A DNA stretch of 64,000 bases from an uncultured Paracoccaceae bacterium (lineage in GTDB: Bacteria; Pseudomonadota; Alphaproteobacteria; Rhodobacterales; Rhodobacteraceae): contig CANLNT010000001.1 of assembly GCA_947492825.1 (NCBI GenBank), forward strand, positions 1,612,001 to 1,676,000, given 5' to 3'. The position numbers and the translations under genes were made by a program. Below the pieces are notes generated by a model. That model saw only the letters and a list, made by a program, of their open reading frames with translations. It ran no database searches and was not told where the DNA came from. Positions 9,063 to 18,052 of the stretch are shown here, one piece after another; position 1 is the first letter of the stretch, and every line of letters begins with the position of its first letter.

Positions 9063-12000
9063 CAGGGTTGCTCGATCACGACGCTGCGGAATGGCCCCGG
9101 CCCGTACCTGTCTGATACCTGGGCAACATGAATGGTAAAATCATTGCCGTTTGTCTCGGACGTCATGTTGGCGGCGCTATAGCTCCAATTGGGGGCCAAC
9201 CGTGTCACTTCGCGCAAGATCGCGTTACCCTGTCGCACCTGCACCACATAGGCCTCGCTGGTCTCGCCGAGTGGCACATCCCCCGCACCCCACATATCGC
9301 CGTCAATCCGGGTCCGCCTGATCCAGTTCACATCCAGACCGCTGCCGACTGGCAATGCCTGAAGGTGGGAGACTGGATAGGGTCGATAGCCATTGCCTTT
9401 GAACCTCAGCTCAAGATGGCGATAGCTGCGGTCACTGACGGGCCGTTTTACCGGTCCATAGCGGTAGTGACGGGGATTGCCGCGTGACGCGGTCGGGATC
9501 GTGATTTGTTCAGGCCGCCCGTTCAGCAGCACAACCTTGGAACCAACAGGCCAGACGTTGGGCATTATGCCATCTGACCCGGATTGGCCGCGCAGAAGGC
9601 CTGTCAATTCGTAGGTCCTGGGCTCAACAAGGGTGGCATCTGAAAACTGCAGGACTTCCCAGTTGTCGGTCGTGCCATCGCCTATTGCAAGGGTATTGGC
9701 GCCCGAGAACAGCACCTCAGGCGTTACCGATTGCAGCGAACCGCTGACAAGCTTCACGCGAAAACCGCGGCGATCCCAGATCCCCAATGGACCGTCATGC
9801 AGGGCTGTCTGCGTGATCCCTACGGTACTGCGATACCGCATGATATCTTGCAGGATATAGTTGCTGTCCTGCGGTGACGAATAAAGCGCCACCCCGCCCG
9901 ACCAGGGGCTTGCTGTCAGCGCCAGATGCGGCTCGTGCGGCACCTCATTTCCCGTCAACAGTGGGAGATCAAGAAAGATCGCCTCGACCGGGGTAGGCGC
10001 GACAAAGGGTTTCAGTCGCGCGCCCTCTTCGATCTGCGGTTGCGGCAGATAGACTTCATGGTCCACGCGTGTCGCCTCTGCCAGCACCATTCCGGCGTCA
10101 TCGGTGCGGTCGATACGGTAGTGCCCTTGATGGCCGGTATCGCGTAGGTCGACGATGTCACCCGCACCCAAGCCGGACTGCGACAGGGGTAAAGCAAAGG
10201 TTACGCTATCTTTTGCCACCCGCGCCTCGTGGGTCCAGCGCGCTGCAATTCGCGCGCCTTCGGCCCGCGTCAGGACCAGCGGGAATTCTGACCGCGCGAT
10301 CGTTGTGGTCTGTTCGTCTGGATGGATCGTTTCGCTCACGGCAACGTCGTAGTCGGCTTCGGCATCCAGAAACCCGATCTGAACCCGTCCAGCGACTTCA
10401 ACCGACGGCGCCCGTGTATGAACGGCTGCGGCGTCTTTTTCAGGATCAAGCGCCAGATCATCCTGCCTCAGCACCGCATCGGAAAGACCATCGCGGTTGA
10501 AGAAGACCAGCATTCCTTCGCGTTCCACTGCATCAAAGCCATACGCCAGCATCAAAGGTTGCAGGGCGGCCCGCGCACTTCCCACATCCGACACCGCATA
10601 GCCCCGCACCAGTCCGTAAAGCTTGCTGACATCGTAGTCCGCCAGCCCAGCCCGTTCACAGATTTCCGCAACAACGCTTGCCAAAGTCCGAGATGAGCTA
10701 CGGCCATTCAACCAATGCCCGCGCGCGTAGTTGTCGCCGTCCGACCAAAGCGCGGCGTTTGACGGAAAGAACGGAAATGGCCGCGCGTCCCAGGCCCAAA
10801 CATGGGCGCGGGACATGTCCAGCATGCGACCGGTATATTCCACCTCCGTATAAGGGTTGTTGGCACCATTGGCATAGTGACCATAAAACGCACGCAGATA
10901 TTGCATCTGCATGAAGTCGTCCCGCATCCCGTTCGAGAAATACGGCAACAGGGATTCCGACGATTTCGGATCAAGAAACTTGTTGGGCTGGTTTGTGCCC
11001 TTATCAATTGCTGCACATCCAAATTCGGTGAACCAAAACGGTTTAGACTTGGGGACCCAGCTTGTCGGCGTCGCCTGCCGCTGCCCGTTTATCCGATTGT
11101 GGTGGGTGTGCGACCACCACCCCGGCAAATCCTTGTAGCGCCAGACCCAGGGTTCACCATCACCGTCGGTGATGGGTGTTCTGATCTGCGCCGCCCGTGC
11201 CTCGGGAGAGTGATAGAACCAGTCATACCCTTCCCCGCCGGTGACATTAGACTGCAAGTAGGACAGATTGTAGATTGATCCCCAATCAGCGTCCGTATGA
11301 TCAGAGCCATCCCGCCAATCTGACAGCGGCATATAATTGTCGATACCAATGAAGTCGATATTCGGATCAGACCACAACGGATCAAGGTGGAACAGCTTGT
11401 CGCTTGTCCCGACCGGTTGATAGCCGTGGTACTCCGACCAATCAGCGGCATAGCTGATTTTGCAATCTGGCCCCAAAATCGCGCGACATTCGGATGCCAA
11501 CTGCCGCAGCGCCGCGACGGCCGGAAATTGCCCCCCCGCGGCACGGATCTGGGTGAGCGCAACCATTTCCGAGCCGATACAGAACGCGGATACGCCACCA
11601 GCCGCTGCACACAGATGCGCATAATGCAGAATAAAACGGCGATATTTCCATTCCTCAGGCCCAGTATATCGCACCACTTCACCATCTATCTGAAAGTCAG
11701 ACGGTTGCGCGGTCCCGAAGAAGTCTGCGACCTCCGCAGCAGCGCCTGCGGTTTGGTCAGGAGTGCCTTGCTGACCCGGCGCTTTTGAGGTCGTGATACG
11801 CCCACGCCACGGCAGTTTGGGTTGACCGACCTCACCCGTCCACGGGTCGGGCAGCGTATTTCCCCCCATCTGCTCCATCAAAATGAACGGATAAAACATT
11901 GGGCGCTGGCTGCGCGCCCGCAACGCCTTGATCGCATCTACAACAGAGGCATCGGACGGCGTGCCACCATAGACGGGCCGCCCATCCAATTGGGGAACGA

Positions 12001-12976
12001 CACCCGCACTTGACCGCGTCGCGCCTGCAACGCCCCAAACCATCGGTTCGCCTTCGGCAGTCTTCTGCTCGACTTTAGGGGCTACCTCGCAATCTGCACA
12101 GCGCAAGTCAGACCCGAACCACGAGACGACAAGCGACACCGACCGACAGGCAGGCAGTTCATCAGCCAGTGCTGTGGTCGATGTGATGAAATCGCTTTGC
12201 CCCGAAGGCGCGTTTTCGTTGATCGCAACTTGCTCACCAAAATCACCGCTCAAATAGACCGGGTCTTTGGCCAACGAAAACTCCCCGGTGCCGGGGATCA
12301 TCGCGACCCCTTTGACCTGCCGCGCTATGTCCGCGCGCGGACGTGGCTCATCTGGTTCTGACGGGCGCATGACTTCAAACGTAAGCTGCGGCACGCGGTT
12401 GCCAAACTGGTCCAACTGCAAGTCTTCCAGCACCACATACGCGACACCGCGATATGCCGGCGCATTTCCGTTCCCCTCAACCGCGACAATTTTGGGATCA
12501 GGTTGCTGTAGCCGGTCGCCCTTGTAGACCCGCATGTTCAAGGCTTGCGGCGAAATCTCTGTCCCATCCGCCCAGACTCGGCCGACGCGAGTAATCTCGC
12601 CCTCGCACAACGCGATGGCAAGGCTCAACGAATAGCTGAATTCTGTCACAGTGGGCTGTGGGCCTGCGCCCTTTCCCCCACCAGAGGTGGTTTCTGTTTC
12701 GACAAACTGCGTGGCCCAAATGACCTGACCGGGCACGCGCATGCGGCCAAATACCGACTGAACAGCCATGCCCTCGCTTGCGCCGGTCAGGCGAAAACGA
12801 TCAACACGACCGACCTCGACCGGTTCAGATCCTGCGCCCAGGATGCGCTGGTCGATCGCACGGCCAAGAACAGCGCCCGCCGCGCGCCCAATCGTTGCCA
12901 TCGACAACCCAAGTACTGAACCGCCAATAGATCCGCCGAGTGCCATTCCGGCTGCAGATAGGACAATCGTTGCCAT
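9062..12976 (-). CDS. orfg15: GTA g15: tail-tip / host-specificity protein
   Basis: At 1304 residues this is the largest GTA protein, the baseplate/tail-tip megatron that contacts the recipient cell. The N-terminus has Gly-rich hydrophobic segments (GMALGGSIGGSVLGLS). The middle, about residues 430-740, is the GTA TIM-barrel-like glycosidase domain (ISYAADWSEYHGYQPV, FIGIDNYMPLSDWRDG, KPFWFTEFGCAAID). The C-terminal part carries phage-tail and receptor-binding-like beta-rich domains. It starts 6 nt after g14 and ends in overlap with the small gene at 8769. The length is as expected for RcGTA g15 and no frame break is seen. Confidence 0.95.
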   Translation of the reverse strand: MATIVLSAAGMALGGSIGGSVLGLSMATIGRAAGAVLGRAIDQRILGAGSEPVEVGRVDRFRLTGASEGMAVQSVFGRMRVPGQVIWATQFVETETTSGGGKGAGPQPTVTEFSYSLSLAIALCEGEITRVGRVWADGTEISPQALNMRVYKGDRLQQPDPKIVAVEGNGNAPAYRGVAYVVLEDLQLDQFGNRVPQLTFEVMRPSEPDEPRPRADIARQVKGVAMIPGTGEFSLAKDPVYLSGDFGEQVAINENAPSGQSDFITSTTALADELPACRSVSLVVSWFGSDLRCADCEVAPKVEQKTAEGEPMVWGVAGATRSSAGVVPQLDGRPVYGGTPSDASVVDAIKALRARSQRPMFYPFILMEQMGGNTLPDPWTGEVGQPKLPWRGRITTSKAPGQQGTPDQTAGAAAEVADFFGTAQPSDFQIDGEVVRYTGPEEWKYRRFILHYAHLCAAAGGVSAFCIGSEMVALTQIRAAGGQFPAVAALRQLASECRAILGPDCKISYAADWSEYHGYQPVGTSDKLFHLDPLWSDPNIDFIGIDNYMPLSDWRDGSDHTDADWGSIYNLSYLQSNVTGGEGYDWFYHSPEARAAQIRTPITDGDGEPWVWRYKDLPGWWSHTHHNRINGQRQATPTSWVPKSKPFWFTEFGCAAIDKGTNQPNKFLDPKSSESLLPYFSNGMRDDFMQMQYLRAFYGHYANGANNPYTEVEYTGRMLDMSRAHVWAWDARPFPFFPSNAALWSDGDNYARGHWLNGRSSSRTLASVVAEICERAGLADYDVSKLYGLVRGYAVSDVGSARAALQPLMLAYGFDAVEREGMLVFFNRDGLSDAVLRQDDLALDPEKDAAAVHTRAPSVEVAGRVQIGFLDAEADYDVAVSETIHPDEQTTTIARSEFPLVLTRAEGARIAARWTHEARVAKDSVTFALPLSQSGLGAGDIVDLRDTGHQGHYRIDRTDDAGMVLAEATRVDHEVYLPQPQIEEGARLKPFVAPTPVEAIFLDLPLLTGNEVPHEPHLALTASPWSGGVALYSSPQDSNYILQDIMRYRSTVGITQTALHDGPLGIWDRRGFRVKLVSGSLQSVTPEVLFSGANTLAIGDGTTDNWEVLQFSDATLVEPRTYELTGLLRGQSGSDGIMPNVWPVGSKVVLLNGRPEQITIPTASRGNPRHYRYGPVKRPVSDRSYRHLELRFKGNGYRPYPVSHLQALPVGSGLDVNWIRRTRIDGDMWGAGDVPLGETSEAYVVQVRQGNAILREVTRLAPNWSYSAANMTSETNGNDFTIHVAQVSDRYGPGPFRSVVIEQP

Positions 12977-12982
12977 GTGCGG

Positions 12983-13414
12983 TTACCTCTTCTGAAATTC
13001 AAAACGCGCCGCGATACGGCGGCGCCATGGGTCTGTCAGCGGGCTTTCAACCACACCATGTCGCGCATAGGCGTGCACAAAACATGGGTCGGGTTCAGCT
13101 TGACTGAGAATGCCCAGATGCTTGGCAATACTGCCTTCGCGCATCCGAAACAGCAGGATCTGGCCTAGGGTCCAATCGTCTACATCGGCACATTGCGCCA
13201 TATGTCGCGACGCGGCTTGCCACAGTAGCTCTTCGCCCTGCGGCTCGCCCCAATCGGGGGAATAATGCGGCGCCTGTTCAGGCTCGGCACCGTGAACTTG
13301 CCGCCAGACACCCCGGATCAGGCCAAGGCAATCGCACCCTGCCCCCCGGACAGAGGCCTGATGCACATAGGGCGTTCCAATCCAACGATAGGCTTCGGCG
13401 ACGATCTCGCTCAA
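12983..13414 (-). CDS. orfg14: GTA g14: NlpC/P60-family tail peptidase
   Basis: A 143-residue cell-wall peptidase of the NlpC/P60 fold, thought to help the tail cross the recipient's peptidoglycan. The catalytic cysteine lies in GAGCDCLGLIRGVW at about residue 28, and the partner His is probably in KHLGIL at about residue 97. The start overlaps the g13 stop by 4 nt (ATGA). The gene position matches RcGTA g14 exactly. Confidence 0.93.
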   Translation of the reverse strand: MSEIVAEAYRWIGTPYVHQASVRGAGCDCLGLIRGVWRQVHGAEPEQAPHYSPDWGEPQGEELLWQAASRHMAQCADVDDWTLGQILLFRMREGSIAKHLGILSQAEPDPCFVHAYARHGVVESPLTDPWRRRIAARFEFQKR

Positions 13415-14292
13415 CGAACAAGGCTCCCGCCATCGCTGTCATCAGAAGACCGCGGCACCGACATCAGCCAGTCTTCACCGGGCATGTCCGGAAAGCCCTG
13501 AAAGTTGATAAAATTGTCGAATTTGACCCTACAAGTCTCTGCGCGCTTGTCGCATCCGGCGTCGATCCGCAGTGTATCCCCGACCGCAACCTCTGCGCGG
13601 ATTGGATGCCACAGTGTGATCCTGTGGCGGTTCCCCTCCTTGCGGTCGTGCTTGATGGCACCGGTCAGGTCGGATGCCTCGCCCGTCATCACTGTCAAGA
13701 TGCCTTGCTCAAACCAACGGTCCACATAAGGTCCGGCGTTCACAAGGAATGTGCGATTTTCCACTACGTCAAGAACGTCAGCCGTCAACCGAAAAGCGGC
13801 AGCGTTAAGGTTGAAACCACAGGCCGCATCACCCAAAACCGCCGAACAGCGGCGTAGATAAGACCGTCCTTGTGGCTGGTTTAGCGCCTCGGTCAGCCCG
13901 CGCAGCTCTGCTTCGAATTGGCCTGATTTGCGTGTGATCTCGCCAATCGTGCCTGCAAAGCGGACCTGCCGGTTGTCCACCGCATCCCATTGCACAAGCC
14001 ACGTCTTGACAGCCGCCCCATCGAAACGGCCCGCGACAATATCGGCCTCTTTGATGACATCCGACTGCAAAAGCCCCATCGCGTCCGTGTTGTTCACAGA
14101 CAATCCGGTGCTGGCAGCAAGCGCCTTGGCGCTCATACCGCTGTCGGCCAGAAAGGTGATGCCATCAAACGTCAGCGGATTATCATGGTCGGTGAAGCCA
14201 AACGTCACACCGTCCTTACGGGTGATGGCCCAACACTGACACACATGGGTCTGCCCGGTTTTGAGATGATCCAGAAGCCCCTGCACACTCAT
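13411..14292 (-). CDS. orfg13: GTA g13: DUF2163 baseplate hub protein
   Basis: A 293-residue protein of the DUF2163/phage BR0599 type, a baseplate component in the RcGTA particle. Recognisable segments are CQCWAITRKDGVTFGFTDHD near the start, GLSVNNTDAMGLL, and a Cys-containing YLRRCSAVLGDAACGFNL. The C-terminus has 'DAGCDKRAETCRVKF' followed by INFQGFPDMPGED. These cysteines fit the iron-sulphur cluster binding reported for the RcGTA hub, which is knowledge of the family and not shown here. It overlaps both neighbours by 4 nt. Confidence 0.93.
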   Translation of the reverse strand: MSVQGLLDHLKTGQTHVCQCWAITRKDGVTFGFTDHDNPLTFDGITFLADSGMSAKALAASTGLSVNNTDAMGLLQSDVIKEADIVAGRFDGAAVKTWLVQWDAVDNRQVRFAGTIGEITRKSGQFEAELRGLTEALNQPQGRSYLRRCSAVLGDAACGFNLNAAAFRLTADVLDVVENRTFLVNAGPYVDRWFEQGILTVMTGEASDLTGAIKHDRKEGNRHRITLWHPIRAEVAVGDTLRIDAGCDKRAETCRVKFDNFINFQGFPDMPGEDWLMSVPRSSDDSDGGSLVR

Positions 14293-14921
14293 ATCCGCAC
14301 CTCGACCACTGGGACGGACGGCGCCTGACCGGCCTGAAAACTGGCAACCGCAGTGGCGATCCGATCTGAATCAAATCGGACGGGTACGTCAAATTCATAA
14401 CCTGCACGCACAATTGCCCCTAGATCAGGCGGATGCGTGAATGTCACAATCCCGGTTTTGACATCTACTGTGTAGTCAATTCCGTCCTGCTTCTCGTCAC
14501 CGCCGACCGAAATTCGTACAGTGCCTTCCACCGGCTTGCGAATGGGGCGTTCATAGCTTTGTCTGCCCGACACATAGGTCTTGATCAGCTGCACCTTTCG
14601 GGTCGTCTCATCGCCGGTAAAGATGATCTGATCCTGCGATGAAGCGTCCTCTGACGGGCATGACGATTTGTAGTCGCCCCAGTCTTTCCAGCGAAATGCA
14701 AAAAGCTGACCTTGGCGAGCTTCAAAGAACGACACCAACTGCTCTACATCATCTAGCGACCGCAAACCCATTCCGGCGTCATAGCGCCTGCGGGAATGGG
14801 CCCAAGGTGTGTTACGCTCTTCAAAGCCATTGGCAAGGGTGACAACCTCGGTCCGGCGCTCAGGCCCGCCAATCGCGCCAAAGCTGAGGTTTGCCGGAAA
14901 TCGGACTTCGTGGAATGACAT
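14289..14921 (-). CDS. orfg12: GTA g12: DUF2460 distal tail protein
   Basis: A 210-residue protein of the DUF2460 family, the distal tail component in RcGTA. It starts MSFHEVRFPANLSFGAIGGP and contains SRRRYDAGMGLRSLDDVEQLVSFFEARQGQLFAFRWKDW in two adjoining stretches, all typical of the family. The length is standard. The start is 11 nt after the g11 stop and the 3' end overlaps g13 by 4 nt. Confidence 0.94.
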   Translation of the reverse strand: MSFHEVRFPANLSFGAIGGPERRTEVVTLANGFEERNTPWAHSRRRYDAGMGLRSLDDVEQLVSFFEARQGQLFAFRWKDWGDYKSSCPSEDASSQDQIIFTGDETTRKVQLIKTYVSGRQSYERPIRKPVEGTVRISVGGDEKQDGIDYTVDVKTGIVTFTHPPDLGAIVRAGYEFDVPVRFDSDRIATAVASFQAGQAPSVPVVEVRI

Positions 14922-14932
14922 TTTTGTCCCCT

Positions 14933-15592
14933 TCAGCGGTTACGTTGACCACGTCCGAGGACGCGCGCCATTTGTGCAGCGATTTGCCCCTGTGAACGCT
15001 GAAACGACTGCGCATCCGGGGTTGAGATGTTCATGGTGACATTGACGGAGCCGCCTGCGCCGCCACGTACACCCAGCTTTCCGTCAGAGCCGCGTGCGAG
15101 CGGCATGATTGCCTCTGGCCCGGCTTCACCCATCAGCCCGGTGCCGCCACGCATTGGAAACGTCGTGGCGCTGGACACCACACCACCGTTGGCAAAGGGC
15201 ATCACCCTGCCCTGACTGAATGGCGCACCGTTCGCATAAGGCATCAGCCCCGAAACAGCGGCATTGATACCGTTAGATAGCATGCCGCCCAAATGATCCG
15301 TGATCGGGGAAATCGCCGCTGAATAGGCCGTATCAATCATCGATTGCGCGACCGAGTTCAGGGCGTCCGTCAACTTCATGCCGTCAAACACCAAACCATC
15401 AAAGGCCTTGCGCAACCCGCCAGCGAACCCGCGTTCCAGGTTTCCCAAATCGCGCGTTGTTTCGCCCAACGTCACCTGAACAGCGCGCAGTTCACTGTCA
15501 AAGCTCGCCGTCAAGGCAGAAGCATCGCCTAACGTTTGCTCAAGCGCGCTCACATTGGCCTCTAGGTCGTCGAACCGTTCGAAATCATCCAT
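14933..15592 (-). CDS. orfg11: GTA g11: tail tape-measure protein
   Basis: A 219-residue short tape-measure protein that sets tail length. It has an N-terminal helical stretch (DLEANVSALEQTLGDASALT), a conserved AFDGLVFDGMKLTDALNSVAQ segment, and a Gly-rich hydrophobic C-terminal half with FANGGVVSSATTFPMRGGTG. The short size matches the short GTA tail. The ATG at 15592 is preferred over 15601, because AGGA lies 8 nt before the former and abuts the latter. It overlaps g10.1 by 8 nt. Confidence 0.92.
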   Translation of the reverse strand: MDDFERFDDLEANVSALEQTLGDASALTASFDSELRAVQVTLGETTRDLGNLERGFAGGLRKAFDGLVFDGMKLTDALNSVAQSMIDTAYSAAISPITDHLGGMLSNGINAAVSGLMPYANGAPFSQGRVMPFANGGVVSSATTFPMRGGTGLMGEAGPEAIMPLARGSDGKLGVRGGAGGSVNVTMNISTPDAQSFQRSQGQIAAQMARVLGRGQRNR

Positions 15593-15785
15593 GTGTTTCA
15601 TCCTTCTTGCCCGGCGTGTCGGGATAGCTTTGCAACAGCGCGTTCAGGCGTTCCCGGTTCAACGGTTGGTGACGCGCACCACCGCCCAGCATCATCGACA
15701 GTTCAGCCGGGCTTAGCCGCCAGAACGCATCGGGATGCAGGTGCAAATGGTGCAGGCCTGCATGCATCAAGGCTTGCCAATCCAT
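15585..15785 (-). CDS. orfg10.1: GTA g10.1: small tail assembly chaperone
   Basis: A 66-residue protein (MDWQALMHAGLHHLHLHPDAF, then WRLSPAELSMMLGG). The 'FWRLSPAELSMML' motif marks the GTA/phage TIGR02216 family, regarded as tail assembly chaperones. It lies 3 nt after g10 and overlaps g11. Together with g10 it occupies the position of the paired chaperones that precede the tape measure in siphophages. Confidence 0.88.
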   Translation of the reverse strand: MDWQALMHAGLHHLHLHPDAFWRLSPAELSMMLGGGARHQPLNRERLNALLQSYPDTPGKKDETHG

Positions 15786-15788
15786 CCG

Positions 15789-16103
15789 TCATCCCATCGG
15801 CGCAAATGCACGCGCAAGAAGCGTCGCTGCCAGGCGCGCGGCTTCAATCGGCCCACCGCCAATATCTGCTGACAACAAATCCTCGGACCGGCCAGACCAG
15901 CCACCACCACGCAGCCCAGCCACGATCAGCGCCATGACATCCCGGCTTGCATAGCGCTGCTGCTCAAACCGTTGGACAAGCGCTACGAGGCTCTCTTCGT
16001 CCAACGCGTCCTCAAGTTCAGCCAGTGCGCCCAATGTCAGCTTTGCGACATGAGGCACACCATCAATGGTGATCGACACCTCCCCTGCCAATGGGTTCAC
16101 CAT
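15789..16103 (-). CDS. orfg10: GTA g10: tail tube-associated / assembly chaperone protein
   Basis: A 104-residue GTA gp10 homologue. It has a beta-rich N-terminus (MVNPLAGEVSITIDGVPHVAKLTLGAL, shown here as one N-terminal region) and a C-terminal helix set ending in ARLAATLLARAFAPMG. The start codon shares bases with the g9 stop, so the two are coupled. The family annotation alternates between tail chaperone and 'gene transfer agent family protein'; its place between major tail protein and tape measure favours an assembly role. Confidence 0.9.
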   Translation of the reverse strand: MVNPLAGEVSITIDGVPHVAKLTLGALAELEDALDEESLVALVQRFEQQRYASRDVMALIVAGLRGGGWSGRSEDLLSADIGGGPIEAARLAATLLARAFAPMG

Positions 16104-16519
16104 CAGACCAGCGCAACAAACGTTAGTTCACCGGCAGACGCCAATGACATCTCAAACGTGGCCTCTCCGTCATGCGTTCCCGCATACTCGAGGGATGAGA
16201 TCTGGAACGCCCCCTCGACCGTGCCAAAGTCTGGGATGACGACCTGAAAGTCTGGCGTTTCGCCATCAAAAAAGACCTGACGCACCCGCTCATCCGTCGT
16301 GGCGTCCTTGAAAATTCCGGACCCGGAAATTGATGCCGTCTTGACACCGGCACCTGCCAAAAGCTCGCGCCAGCCGCCCGCGCTTTCCAGACTGGTCACG
16401 TCCACGCTCTCTGCGTTGAAACTGATGCGCGATGCCCGCAACCCCGCGGCGCTTTCAAACAGGCCGTCACCCGTCATATCAATCTTGATCAAAAGGTCTT
16501 TGCCGTTTTGCGCAGCCAT
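16103..16519 (-). CDS. orfg9: GTA g9: major tail tube protein
   Basis: A 138-residue tail tube subunit of the phage TP901-1 major tail protein type. It starts MAAQNGKDLLIKIDMTGDGL and contains ISFNAESVDVTSLESAGGW, the conserved 'VDVTS.ESAGGWRELL' block, followed by SGSGIFKD and FQISSLEYAGTHDGE. The length equals that of other GTA gp9 proteins. It is preceded by AGGAGTGACATT. It is probably one of the most abundant virion proteins after the capsid. Confidence 0.94.
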   Translation of the reverse strand: MAAQNGKDLLIKIDMTGDGLFESAAGLRASRISFNAESVDVTSLESAGGWRELLAGAGVKTASISGSGIFKDATTDERVRQVFFDGETPDFQVVIPDFGTVEGAFQISSLEYAGTHDGEATFEMSLASAGELTFVALV

Positions 16520-16549
16520 AATGTCACTCCTTGACTGTAAGAATTGGCG

Positions 16550-16960
16550 CTACGTGTCGGAAACACGAGCGCGGAAAACCATATCGATACGGCGCATGTC
16601 GCCTGTTCCTACCCGCGCAGCCGTAGCGCGGCGAAAGCGCAACCCGATCAGCGTGCCGCGTGTCAGCACCAGGTCGGCATCCACGAGGGCGTCGGAAATA
16701 ATACCCGCAGCCTCTTTCGCTTGCGCAAAACCGGGGCTTTCGCTCACGACAGAGATGGTAAACTCATGCCATGCGCCATGGGCCAGATTGTCGGATGCAT
16801 CCCGCACCTTCTCTGGCCCAAGGGCCACATAGATGGCTGGGACCGACCCACTTGGGATCGCATCAAAGATGTTGCCGCTGACAAGGGCCACCAACGCAGC
16901 ATCATTCGAAAGGCGCTGAAACACCGCCGCCTGCAACGCCGAAGAAATCGCATAGCTCAT
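16550..16960 (-). CDS. orfg8: GTA g8: DUF3168 tail terminator
   Basis: A 136-residue DUF3168 protein, the tail-terminator role in phages and RcGTA. The true start is the ATG at 16960 (MSYAISSALQAAVFQRL), although the frame is open farther upstream in antisense-free sequence. AIPSGSVPAIYVALGPEKVRD and ATAARVGTGDMRRIDMVFRAR fit the family. The start overlaps the g7 stop by 4 nt. Confidence 0.92.
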   Translation of the reverse strand: MSYAISSALQAAVFQRLSNDAALVALVSGNIFDAIPSGSVPAIYVALGPEKVRDASDNLAHGAWHEFTISVVSESPGFAQAKEAAGIISDALVDADLVLTRGTLIGLRFRRATAARVGTGDMRRIDMVFRARVSDT

Positions 16961-17295
16961 ACTGCCACCTCTTCCTGCGCCTGACACAGCAGGTACCGGC
17001 CTTCGCTGTCTTGTTCCGTGACTGCATTGATTGAGAAGATGCGCGAACCTTCGCGAAACCGCTGCCCCGCATGGGGCCGCGAGGGCGCACCAACGGGTGC
17101 TGCACGCACGGTCACCTTGTATGGTACACGTGACAAGGGCAATGCGTTCACTGCCTGCTCGCGACCGGTACCTGCAATGACTTGTGCCCAAAGCTGCCCC
17201 AGCGGTTGCCATTCGGTGGTAAAACCACCAGCGTTGTCTGGCACGCGGTAACTGTCTTCCAGCGTCAGCTGGCGATTTAGAACCGGTGCTTTCAT
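16957..17295 (-). CDS. orfg7: GTA g7: head-tail adaptor (stopper)
   Basis: A 112-residue phage head-closure/head-tail adaptor protein. It starts MKAPVLNRQLTLEDSYRVPD and contains GGFTTEWQPLGQLWAQV and the conserved RPHAGQRFREGSRIFSINAV. The length is standard. It overlaps both g6 and g8 by 4 nt, which supports stoichiometric coupling of the connector proteins. Confidence 0.92.
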   Translation of the reverse strand: MKAPVLNRQLTLEDSYRVPDNAGGFTTEWQPLGQLWAQVIAGTGREQAVNALPLSRVPYKVTVRAAPVGAPSRPHAGQRFREGSRIFSINAVTEQDSEGRYLLCQAQEEVAV

Positions 17296-17891
17296 TGGCC
17301 GCTTCCCATGAACAGCCGCACCGTGCGGTAACGATCAATCAGGGCAGATACGCCAAACGGCATTGTTCCTCCGTGCAGCGCCGCCTCATGCCGATATTCG
17401 TAGAAGTGCGCTGCCAACATCATCACAGCCTGCCGCAGATCAATCGGCAGATCCGTCCAATCAGCGCCATAGCCTGCAACAACTTCGACCTTCAGGCTTC
17501 CGCCCGTGGGGATACTCGGCAAACAGCTTGACGTTGCCAGAACAGAGGGGCGCTGGTCGTCCTTTTCCAATTGATACCGGTGGTCGGGGATCAGGATCTC
17601 GCTCCCGTCGCGCGCAATCAGCACCATTCGGATGATCGCGTGCACCGGTGCCAGCGGCAGCGGCTGGCGTTGTTCGTCGCGCCAACCTGTGATGGTCCAG
17701 GAAAAGTCGCGCGTCACCAAAATCTTGCCGGTCCGGGCTTCAATAGCCGCGAGCGCTGCGCGCAGGAAACCTTCAAGCATCTCGTCCTGCAGCCCATCGT
17801 CAGAAAAGCCAGAGCCCAAGCGCAGGTGGTTCTTGAATTGGGACACCGGCAACACAGTTGGTGGCACGGTCGTCAGCTCGGTTAACATCAT
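17292..17891 (-). CDS. orfg6: GTA g6: head-tail connector
   Basis: A 199-residue connector of the phage phiE125 gp8 type. It starts MMLTELTTVPPTVLPVSQFK and contains HLRLGSGFSDDGLQDEMLEG, then GKILVTRDFSWTITGW. GGAGACG precedes two tandem ATGs, so the second (17888) may also be used. The gap of 161 bp to g5 holds no convincing gene; the longest open frame I see there has 18 codons. Confidence 0.92.
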   Translation of the reverse strand: MMLTELTTVPPTVLPVSQFKNHLRLGSGFSDDGLQDEMLEGFLRAALAAIEARTGKILVTRDFSWTITGWRDEQRQPLPLAPVHAIIRMVLIARDGSEILIPDHRYQLEKDDQRPSVLATSSCLPSIPTGGSLKVEVVAGYGADWTDLPIDLRQAVMMLAAHFYEYRHEAALHGGTMPFGVSALIDRYRTVRLFMGSGQ

Positions 17892-18052
17892 CGAAACGTC
17901 TCCGCAGGGTGCTATTTCATCGGACGGTGGTCCCGAAGGCGCGGCGACTCCCGACGTTGCTCGGACGGATCAGAGCAGTGGGACAACGCCAGGTGAAACA
18001 ACGCCTTCGGGATAAGCCGCGAACATCTCTGCCCGCGCCTTACGCTTGCGGT

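Noticed and set aside
17892..18052. Missing small gene between g5 and g6
   Set aside because: The longest frame in the gap has 18 codons and no ribosome site; the gap looks non-coding.
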